A stretch of DNA of 12,284 nucleotides from CAYGFH01 sp964430295 (GTDB lineage Bacteria; Patescibacteriota; Microgenomatia; UBA10105; UBA927): NCBI GenBank assembly GCA_964430295.1, contig CAYSEV010000041.1, positions 1-12,284 on the forward strand, given 5' to 3'. The position numbers and the translations under genes are program-made. Shown here in pieces: positions 6,211 through 11,327 of the stretch (positions are counted from its first letter, which is position 1; every line of letters begins with the position of its first letter). The notes under the pieces were generated by a model. That model saw only the letters and a program-made list of their open reading frames with translations, did not search any database and was not told where the DNA came from.

Positions 6211-6480
6211 TTATACTTTTGCTGTCACTTCAAAATGTTTTGTTTTTGATACAGGTTTAATCTCTGAGATTGTAACCGTATCACCTTCTACTACTTCAAA
6301 TTTCGTATTATGTGCTGCAAAATGGCGAGTCTTTTTTACGGCCTTTTTATACAGCGGATGACGGAATGTTGTCGTTACTGCGACAATAACCGTTTGTGGT
6401 GTCTTCGCTGAAACCACTTTCCCAGTCATCGTTTTTACGATGGCTTTCTTTTTTTCCACTGTTTCTGATTGCTTATTCAT
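6211..6480 (-). CDS. rpsQ: 30S ribosomal protein S17 (uS17)
   Basis: S17 is a primary 16S rRNA binder with an OB fold, needed early in 30S assembly. The 89-aa product has a short charged N-terminal extension, then MTGKVVSAKTPQTVIVAV (18-35), the HPLYKKAVKKTRHFAAH loop (41-57) and GDTVTISEIKPVSKTKHFEV (66-85), all typical. The start overlaps the rpmC stop by 8 nt and has a strong Shine-Dalgarno AAAGGAG 7 nt upstream, inside rpmC. Confidence 0.96.
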   Translation of the reverse strand: MNKQSETVEKKKAIVKTMTGKVVSAKTPQTVIVAVTTTFRHPLYKKAVKKTRHFAAHNTKFEVVEGDTVTISEIKPVSKTKHFEVTAKV

Positions 6481-6679
6481 GTAATAACTCCTTTGCTCGC
6501 AGTGCCGTTTGCATAATAGCTATTTTTCTTCGCATTGCAGTCGACTCTCTCACGTTTTTAGACTGCTTACTATATCTGTTTACACGATAATCCGCAAGCT
6601 TATGTTTTTCTTCTGCTATCAGCTTTGCAAGCTCTGTAACACTCATATTTGCTATTGTTGTTCGTTCTTTTAACTTCAT
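6473..6679 (-). CDS. rpmC: 50S ribosomal protein L29 (uL29)
   Basis: L29 sits at the polypeptide tunnel exit next to L23, near the docking site of trigger factor and SRP. The 68-aa product is an all-helical protein: MSVTELAKLIAEEKHKLADYRVN (about 12-34, given for location) and a second helix with the conserved RRKIAIMQTALRAKEL end. Start and stop are both overlapped: ATGA with the rplP stop and 8 nt with rpsQ. A Shine-Dalgarno AAGGGAG is present within rplP. Confidence 0.95.
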   Translation of the reverse strand: MKLKERTTIANMSVTELAKLIAEEKHKLADYRVNRYSKQSKNVRESTAMRRKIAIMQTALRAKELLHE

Positions 6680-7089
6680 ACAGTCTCCCTTGAAACAAAT
6701 TTCGTTCGAACCGGCAATTTTGCACTTGCGAGTCTCATAGATTCTTTTGCATCTTCCAAACTTACACCACTCATTTCGAATAACACACGTCCTGGTCTGA
6801 CAACGGCCACATATTCATATACGTCACCTTTGCCGCTTCCCATGCGGGTTTCCGGTGGTTTTTTGGTAATTGGCTTATCCGGAAATATCCGAATCCAAAT
6901 ACGTCCACCTCGCTTTGTGTAATGAGTTAAGGCTCTTCGGGCTGCTTCTATCTGCCTACTGGTCACCCAGCTTTCTGTTACAGCTTTCAGTCCGTAATCT
7001 CCAAAACTCACCTTTGACCCTCGAACTGATAAACCAGTTCGTGAACCTCTAAATTGTTTTCGATGTTTTGCTCGTTTTGGTGCTAGCAT
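6676..7089 (-). CDS. rplP: 50S ribosomal protein L16 (uL16)
   Basis: L16 contacts the elbow of A-site tRNA and is essential for late 50S maturation. At 137 aa it matches the family. Seen: MLAPKRAKHRKQFRG (1-15), SRQIEAARRALTHYTKRGGRIWIRIFPDKP (44-73, given for location) and the conserved PPETRMGSGKGDVYEYVAVVRPGRVLFEM, which contains the arginine hydroxylated in some bacteria. The start is 4 nt after the rpsC stop without a Shine-Dalgarno sequence. Its TGA stop overlaps the rpmC start. Confidence 0.98.
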   Translation of the reverse strand: MLAPKRAKHRKQFRGSRTGLSVRGSKVSFGDYGLKAVTESWVTSRQIEAARRALTHYTKRGGRIWIRIFPDKPITKKPPETRMGSGKGDVYEYVAVVRPGRVLFEMSGVSLEDAKESMRLASAKLPVRTKFVSRETV

Positions 7090-7093
7090 ATGT

Positions 7094-7768
7094 TTATTTT
7101 CTACAAATCCACACTTTTACTCCGATATATCCTGATTTTGTCAGTGCTGGTGCAATGGCGAAATCCACTTCTTCGCGAATTGTAGACAGCGGAACGGATC
7201 CGGCTGAGTACTTTTCCCGACGTGCAATCTCGGCCCCACCGATACGTCCTGAGAGCAAGATCTTTACACCTTTTGCTCCAGCGCCCATAACACGCTCAAT
7301 TGATTGTCCACAGACTCTTTTTGGAGGCATGCGTCGCACAATTTGATCTGCGATATTTTGCGCTACCAACAATGCATTCAAATTCGGTTCTTTTACCGGT
7401 TCAACTGACAGTTCTACTTTGAGCTTTGCTACCTCGCCATTTCCTGTAACTTCATATGGGTTAACAGACTGCTTTTGCTTTGAAAGGAACCGTTCTATGT
7501 TTTTCTTTAGATCTTCAAGGCCACTTCCACCGCGTCCAATCACAACACCTGGTCGTGAGACGTGCAAAATAATTTTTATTTTGTTGATTGACCGTTCAAT
7601 AACAACATTCGCAAGACCAGCTGGCTTTAATTTATCCATTAGCTGAGCACGAAGTTTAGCATCCTGATAGACGAGTTCTTTGTATCGTTTGCTGTCTGCA
7701 AACCACTTTGAACCCCACCCGAATACGGTACCTATTCTAAAGCCTTTTGGATCAATTTTTTGCCCCAT
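7094..7768 (-). CDS. rpsC: 30S ribosomal protein S3 (uS3)
   Basis: S3 lines the mRNA entry tunnel of the 30S subunit and contributes to the ribosomal helicase activity. The 224-aa product begins MGQKIDPKGFRIG. It has the type-2 KH domain with the loop VVIGRGGSGLEDLKK (about 75-89). The C-terminal domain contains RRMPPKRVCGQSIERVMGAGAKGVKI, SGRIGGAEIARREKYSAGSVPL and TKSGYIGVKVWI. The Shine-Dalgarno AAGGAG precedes the start inside the end of rplV, and the gap to rplV is 3 nt. Confidence 0.98.
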   Translation of the reverse strand: MGQKIDPKGFRIGTVFGWGSKWFADSKRYKELVYQDAKLRAQLMDKLKPAGLANVVIERSINKIKIILHVSRPGVVIGRGGSGLEDLKKNIERFLSKQKQSVNPYEVTGNGEVAKLKVELSVEPVKEPNLNALLVAQNIADQIVRRMPPKRVCGQSIERVMGAGAKGVKILLSGRIGGAEIARREKYSAGSVPLSTIREEVDFAIAPALTKSGYIGVKVWICRK

Positions 7769-7771
7769 ATA

Positions 7772-8116
7772 TTACTCCTTTTTACCACCTTCATCCGTTA
7801 GGATAATACGAACATGCGTCATGCGTTTTTTATATCCATGTGCTTGTCCACGTGATGCAGCATGAAATCGTTTCAATGCCGGTCCACCCATAATTTCAAT
7901 TGTCTTAAACCGTAAATCTTCAACTTTCGCATTTTTCTGTGATGCGTTTGCGACCGCTGCTGCTATAACTTTTACCATCGGCTCTGTTGCAGCTTTCGGC
8001 ATATGATCAAGCTGAATAAGCGCATCTGATGGCTTCATAGGCCGAATTAAATCTGCGATAAGTCGCAATTTGCGCGTACCAGTTCGAATATATTTTGATG
8101 TTGCTTGGTATTCCAT
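7772..8116 (-). CDS. rplV: 50S ribosomal protein L22 (uL22)
   Basis: L22 forms part of the nascent-peptide tunnel constriction through its long beta hairpin. The 114-aa product has the N-terminal YIRTGTRKLRLIADLIR (about 9-25), a helix with VIAAAVANASQKN, and the hairpin and C-terminal RFHAASRGQAHGYKKRMTHVRIIL, where the family has GRAxxxxKRxSHI. The start is 5 nt after the rpsS stop with no Shine-Dalgarno sequence. Order S19-L22-S3 is universal. Confidence 0.97.
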   Translation of the reverse strand: MEYQATSKYIRTGTRKLRLIADLIRPMKPSDALIQLDHMPKAATEPMVKVIAAAVANASQKNAKVEDLRFKTIEIMGGPALKRFHAASRGQAHGYKKRMTHVRIILTDEGGKKE

Positions 8117-8121
8117 ATATG

Positions 8122-8406
8122 TTATGTTTTATCCATTGTTCTCTTTGTAACCTGTCCATGTCCTCTAAATGTACGAGTCGGAGCAAATTCTCCGAGTCTG
8201 TGACCTACCATAAGTTCTGATACAAATACTTCAATATGTGCACGACCGTTATGAACAGCAAATTTATGTCCCACAAATTCCGGTGGAATTTCACAAGCTC
8301 GTGCCCATGTTTTTATGAGCGCTCGATCTCCGCCTGCTTTTTGCTTCATTACTTTTGCAAGTAACTTTGCATTAATATTTGCTCCTTTTTTACTGCTTCG
8401 TGCCAT
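8122..8406 (-). CDS. rpsS: 30S ribosomal protein S19 (uS19)
   Basis: S19 binds the head of the 30S subunit with S13 and contacts the central protuberance. The 94-aa product shows IKTWARACEIPPEFVGHKFAVHNGR (given for location, about 31-55), then VFVSELMVGHRLGEFAPTRTFRGHG, both strongly diagnostic. The Shine-Dalgarno AAAGGAG is upstream of the ATG, in the end of rplB. The spacing to the rplB stop is 1 nt. Confidence 0.98.
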   Translation of the reverse strand: MARSSKKGANINAKLLAKVMKQKAGGDRALIKTWARACEIPPEFVGHKFAVHNGRAHIEVFVSELMVGHRLGEFAPTRTFRGHGQVTKRTMDKT

Positions 8407-8407
8407 A

Positions 8408-9160
8408 TTATTTTCTCCTTTGGACGATAATTGTATCGCTGTATTTTACCAATTTTCTTGTCTTTTTACCCAATGTTCGCTTACCCCACGGACTCTTTGG
8501 TGACTTCAGTCCAATTCCACTTCGTCCTTCTCCACCTCCATGAGGATGAGATCGTGGGTTTTGAGCGACTCCTCGAACCGCAGGTCGTATACCCATGTGA
8601 CGACTTCGTCCTGCTTTACCAATGACTTCATTTCTGTGTTCAATGTTTCCAAGCTGACCAATTGTTGCTTTGCAGGTACTTTTAAACACCCGAACTTCCC
8701 CTGATGGGAGCTTTAATTGTACCAGATCTCCATCTTTTGATAGCACTGTCGCGTATGTTCCGGCACTTCTCATCATTTGAGCACCATGACCAGGCTTAAT
8801 TTCTACATTATGCACCATAGTACCGACAGGCATACTACCAAGCTGCATTGCATTTCCTGGTTTTATATCTGCAGTGTTTCCCGACACAATCGTCATGCCA
8901 ACTTCAAGACCTACCGGCGCACTGATATATCGTTTTTCTCCATCAGCATAACTGATCAAGGCGATCTCCGCAGTGCGATTCGGATCGTATTCAATTGACA
9001 CAACGGTACCAACTATACCTTCTTTTTCTCGCATCCAGTCTATCGTTCGATAAAATCTCTTTTGTCGTCCACCTTGATGACGAACTGACACATGACCTTT
9101 TGCATCACGTCCTGAATTCTTTTTGAGAATGCCTGTCAATGATTTATGTCCTTTGTTCAT
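8408..9160 (-). CDS. rplB: 50S ribosomal protein L2, short N-terminus (uL2)
   Basis: L2 is required for subunit association, tRNA binding and peptidyl-transferase activity. The 250-aa product is about 25 residues shorter than the usual 273-277, and the deficit is at the N-terminus. It opens at MNKGHKSLTGILKKNSGRDAKG, which aligns with the region after the usual KxxKPTTPGRR tail. The reading frame upstream reaches a TGA at 9205-9203 and has no ATG, GTG or TTG before it, so the short form is not a mis-called start. The rest is intact: VRHQGGRQKRFYRTIDW, SIEYDPNRTAEIAL, HNVEIKPGHGAQMMRSAGTYA, GEVRVFKSTCKATIGQLGN and the catalytically important GVAQNPRSHPHGGGEGR segment. There is no Shine-Dalgarno sequence; the start is 2 nt past the rplW stop. 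Confidence 0.96.
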   Translation of the reverse strand: MNKGHKSLTGILKKNSGRDAKGHVSVRHQGGRQKRFYRTIDWMREKEGIVGTVVSIEYDPNRTAEIALISYADGEKRYISAPVGLEVGMTIVSGNTADIKPGNAMQLGSMPVGTMVHNVEIKPGHGAQMMRSAGTYATVLSKDGDLVQLKLPSGEVRVFKSTCKATIGQLGNIEHRNEVIGKAGRSRHMGIRPAVRGVAQNPRSHPHGGGEGRSGIGLKSPKSPWGKRTLGKKTRKLVKYSDTIIVQRRK

Positions 9161-9162
9161 AG

Positions 9163-9471
9163 TTATGTTGTTTTTGTTTCCGCTGTTTGCGGGGTTGTAA
9201 TTTCAAATGCATCTATCTTTTGACCTTTTTTCAGCGTGACCATTGCCTTTTTCCAGTCAGCTTTCGCTGTTGGAATAGCTTTACGACCAACACGTCTCAC
9301 TTTGCCATGCATGGTGATTGTCCGGACTGCTACCACATTCACCTTATACATGCGTGAAATTTCGGTTGCTATATCGTATTTTGATGCTGCTGCATCTGCT
9401 GCAAACGTATACCAACCTCGACTCGCGAGTAGTAACGTCTTTTCTGTAATAACCGGTCGTTTAATATACAT
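9163..9471 (-). CDS. rplW: 50S ribosomal protein L23 (uL23)
   Basis: L23 lies at the tunnel exit and is the docking site for trigger factor and SRP. The 102-aa product begins MYIKRPVITEKTLLLASRGWYTF (given for location). It continues with SKYDIATEISRMYKVNVVAVRTI, the loop HGKVRRVGRKAIPTAKADWKKAMVTL, and a short Thr-rich C-terminal tail. The start follows the rplD stop by 2 nt with no Shine-Dalgarno sequence, as at rplB. Confidence 0.97.
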   Translation of the reverse strand: MYIKRPVITEKTLLLASRGWYTFAADAAASKYDIATEISRMYKVNVVAVRTITMHGKVRRVGRKAIPTAKADWKKAMVTLKKGQKIDAFEITTPQTAETKTT

Positions 9472-9473
9472 AG

Positions 9474-10253
9474 TTATGCTTTTGTAACAATTTCCTGTAC
9501 AAGTGTAATAGCGTCTTTCATGAATACAATATGCTTATGTGTTAATACATCATAGGCATTCAGCGATGAAGCTGGAGTCATGTGTACACCATCTATATTT
9601 TTCGTGATTCGAGCGACTGTTGATGCAGCGTTTGAAAGTACAAGTAGTGCTTTTGTGTCCACCCCGAGTGCTCGGAGAGATGCTGCCATATTTTTTGTTT
9701 TTGCTTCAAGTTTTTCAAATCCTTCTACCACGGTAATACCACCTTCATGAAGCTGAGCTGAAAGTGCACTGCATAGTGCTTTTCGCTTCATTTTTGTTGG
9801 CATTGTCATAGAAAAATCATGCGAAACAGGACCGAATACGACGCCTCCACCCACAAAGATATGAGCTCGGATACTACCATGTCGCGCACGTCCGGTTCCC
9901 TTTTGTTTGTAAATTTTTCTGGATGATCCTTCTACTTCACCTCGTGTCTTTGTGTTTGCTCCACCCTGGCGTTGATTAGCCAGATATACGCGGACAAATT
10001 GAGACATAAGTTGTTTATTTACCTTTTCTCCGAACACTTCTTTTGGAAGAGCGAGTGTTCCTTTTTCTGACCCATCTGTAGAAAAGACCTGAACATTCAA
10101 TCCATCTACTTTGCGTGCAACTTTTTCCACCGCCACTTTTTTCACTGGCTTTGTCGTGGTTGTTTTTGCCGTTTTAACAGATGCAACTTTTTTAACCTCT
10201 TTTTTTATTGAGGCTTTTGGTGCTTTTGTTTTTGATGGTTTTGTTGTTGCCAT
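9474..10253 (-). CDS. rplD: 50S ribosomal protein L4 with lysine-rich N-terminal tail (uL4)
   Basis: L4 lines the nascent-peptide tunnel with its extended loop. In several bacteria it is also the autogenous regulator of the S10 operon. At 259 aa it is about 50 residues longer than usual. Residues 1-48 are low-complexity K/A/T/V, with 15 Lys, 1 Arg and only 2 Glu. The canonical domain then begins at about VDGLNVQVFSTDG. The core is normal: RVYLANQRQGGANTKTRGEV, RKIYKQKGTGRARHGSIRA and the GGGVVFGP tunnel loop, followed by a C-terminal Rossmann-like half. The ATG is 1 nt after the rplC stop, so the extension fits the operon spacing. A TTG at codon 52 would give a conventional length but has no Shine-Dalgarno sequence. 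Confidence 0.95.
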   Translation of the reverse strand: MATTKPSKTKAPKASIKKEVKKVASVKTAKTTTTKPVKKVAVEKVARKVDGLNVQVFSTDGSEKGTLALPKEVFGEKVNKQLMSQFVRVYLANQRQGGANTKTRGEVEGSSRKIYKQKGTGRARHGSIRAHIFVGGGVVFGPVSHDFSMTMPTKMKRKALCSALSAQLHEGGITVVEGFEKLEAKTKNMAASLRALGVDTKALLVLSNAASTVARITKNIDGVHMTPASSLNAYDVLTHKHIVFMKDAITLVQEIVTKA

Positions 10254-10254
10254 A

Positions 10255-10875
10255 TTAGCTTACTTTTTGAATCGTTAATAATCCATTTTTGCCGCCTGGA
10301 ACAATCCCTTTCACAGTAAGAGTATGTGTTTGTGCATCTACTGCGACAACAACAAGTCCTTTTACTGTAACGGTGTCATTACCCATGCGTCCTGCCATGC
10401 GTTTTCCTCTGTAGACTCTTCCTGGTGTTGTGGTTTGTCCAATAGAACCTGGTGCGCGTTCACGATCTGACTGTCCATGTGTTCGTGGACCGCCAGCAAA
10501 CCCGTGTCGTTTAACAACTCCGGCAAAGCCTTTACCTTTTGATGTGCCTGTAACGGTGATACTATCTCCAACTTGAAATACAGTATCTACGGTAAGTTGC
10601 TGTCCAACTGTAAGTCCTTCTTCTTTTTCATCGATTCGCACTTCACGCAAAAAACGGGGTTTAATAGTAAGCCCCGCTTTTTTCATATGTCCGTCCATTG
10701 CTTTGGTAGAATGTTTTGCGTTACCAAATGAGAGCTGAACATTTCGATAATGTCCGCCTTCTACAATGTTTGTAACAAAACATGGGCCAACCTGAATTGT
10801 TGTCACAGGAATACGTTTACCATCTTCGGTAAATTGTTGTGACTGTCGCTGTTTTGTACCCAATAATGTATTCAT
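10255..10875 (-). CDS. rplC: 50S ribosomal protein L3 (uL3)
   Basis: L3 is an assembly initiator of the 50S subunit whose loop reaches the peptidyl-transferase centre. I start it at ATG 10875 (206 aa), giving MNTLLGTKQRQSQQFTEDG, which aligns with the usual MxxLLGxKxGM start; a TTG at 10881 would add two residues. Seen: IPVTTIQVGPCFVTNIV (about 22-38), VTGTSKGKGFAGVVKRHGFAGG, and the tip GSIGQTTTPGRVYRGKRMAGRMGN carrying the glutamine methylated by PrmB in some bacteria. The GM of the N-terminal signature is replaced by RQ. Upstream is a 100-nt structured leader with a possible promoter and terminator-like hairpin; no clear Shine-Dalgarno sequence is visible. Confidence 0.96.
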   Translation of the reverse strand: MNTLLGTKQRQSQQFTEDGKRIPVTTIQVGPCFVTNIVEGGHYRNVQLSFGNAKHSTKAMDGHMKKAGLTIKPRFLREVRIDEKEEGLTVGQQLTVDTVFQVGDSITVTGTSKGKGFAGVVKRHGFAGGPRTHGQSDRERAPGSIGQTTTPGRVYRGKRMAGRMGNDTVTVKGLVVVAVDAQTHTLTVKGIVPGGKNGLLTIQKVS

Positions 10876-10879
10876 ACTC

Positions 10880-10908
10880 AATAAAAATGACCCCGCTCGG
10901 CGAGGTCA
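10880..10908 (-). terminator. Intrinsic terminator or attenuator just before rplC
   Basis: In the minus-strand transcript, TGACCTCGC (10908-10900), loop CGA and GCGGGGTCA (10896-10888) form a 9-bp GC-rich stem with one G-U pair, immediately followed by TTTTTATT (10887-10880). This is the shape of a Rho-independent terminator. It lies 5 nt before the rplC ATG, so complete termination would cut the operon. Attenuation is more plausible than an absolute stop. Confidence 0.7.
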
Positions 10909-10924
10909 CTTCAATGACTCATCC

Positions 10925-10959
10925 GAGACTTTTGTCCCACATTCGAGACAAAGTATCTC
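10925..10959 (-). promoter_or_regulatory. Long leader hairpin in the rpsJ-rplC gap
   Basis: In minus-strand RNA, GAGA, CTTT and GTCTC (10959-10945, with a TA bulge) pair with GGGAC, AAAG and TCTC (10938-10925, with one bulged A). The loop is 6 nt. This gives about 13 base pairs and lies just after the inferred start point of the candidate promoter. The segment between it and the terminator-like hairpin, GAGTCA at 10920-10915, can pair with TGACCTC at 10908-10902 (one bulge), which would break the terminator stem. Confidence 0.55.
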
Positions 10960-10969
10960 AATGCGCTAA

Positions 10970-10978
10970 ATTATATCA
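10970..10978 (-). promoter_or_regulatory. Candidate extended -10 promoter for rplC and downstream genes
   Basis: The minus strand reads TGATATAAT at 10978-10970, a perfect extended -10 (TGnTATAAT) in which TGA is also the rpsJ stop codon. With a 17-nt spacer the -35 position is TGGATG (10998-10993), matching 3 of 6 consensus bases. Transcription would start near 10964-10962 and give a leader of roughly 90 nt before rplC. Confidence 0.5.
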
Positions 10979-11284
10979 CATTTTAATCTCTACATCCACC
11001 CCTGCGGGTAAATCGAGATGCATAAGCTGATCGATCGTTTTGTCGGTCGGTTCCATGATGTCTACTAAACGCTTATGCGTTTTAATCATAAAATCTTCGC
11101 GACTGTTACGGTCAATAAACGGACTGCGCGCGACGTTAAAATGCTCACGATCCGTTGGAAGTGGCACAGGTCCTATAACCCGAGCTCCTGTCCGGACGGC
11201 TGTGTCCAGAATTTTTTGGCAGCAATCATCAATGATTCTGCTATCGTATGCTTTTAAACGTACTCTAATTCTTCCTTTTGGCAT
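10976..11284 (-). CDS. rpsJ: 30S ribosomal protein S10 (uS10)
   Basis: S10 is a 30S head protein and, as NusE, a partner of NusB and NusG in antitermination and transcription-translation coupling. The 102-aa product has KGRIRVRLKAYDSRIID (about 3-19), GPVPLPTDREHFNVARSPFIDRNSREDFMIKTHKRLVDI in its middle (given for location) and a DLPAGVDVEIKM end. A Shine-Dalgarno-like AAGGA lies about 21 nt before the ATG, too far unless the intervening ATGC/GCAT hairpin folds. It sits between tuf and the rplC leader. In E. coli rpsJ opens the operon; here the structured leader comes after it. Confidence 0.97.
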   Translation of the reverse strand: MPKGRIRVRLKAYDSRIIDDCCQKILDTAVRTGARVIGPVPLPTDREHFNVARSPFIDRNSREDFMIKTHKRLVDIMEPTDKTIDQLMHLDLPAGVDVEIKM

Positions 11285-11285
11285 G

Positions 11286-11323
11286 TTAATGTATGCTCGC
11301 GCGCATCCTTAGGGCAGCTAAGA
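11286..11323 (-). promoter_or_regulatory. Structured tuf-rpsJ spacer with a six-codon mini-ORF
   Basis: In the minus strand, CTTAG (11322-11318) can pair with CTAAG (11312-11308), partly burying AAGGA. ATGC (11306-11303) can pair with GCAT (11296-11293). ATG at 11306 opens a six-codon frame (MRASIH) ending in TAA at 11288-11286, 1 nt before the rpsJ ATG. There is no T-tract, so this does not look like a terminator. Confidence 0.35.
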
Positions 11324-11327
11324 TATG

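Noticed and set aside
10880..10908. Hairpin plus T-tract as a complete end of the tuf-rpsJ operon
   Set aside because: It may be so, but it lies only 5 nt before rplC, downstream of the only candidate promoter in the gap, so a full terminator would silence the rest of the operon. Attenuation fits better.
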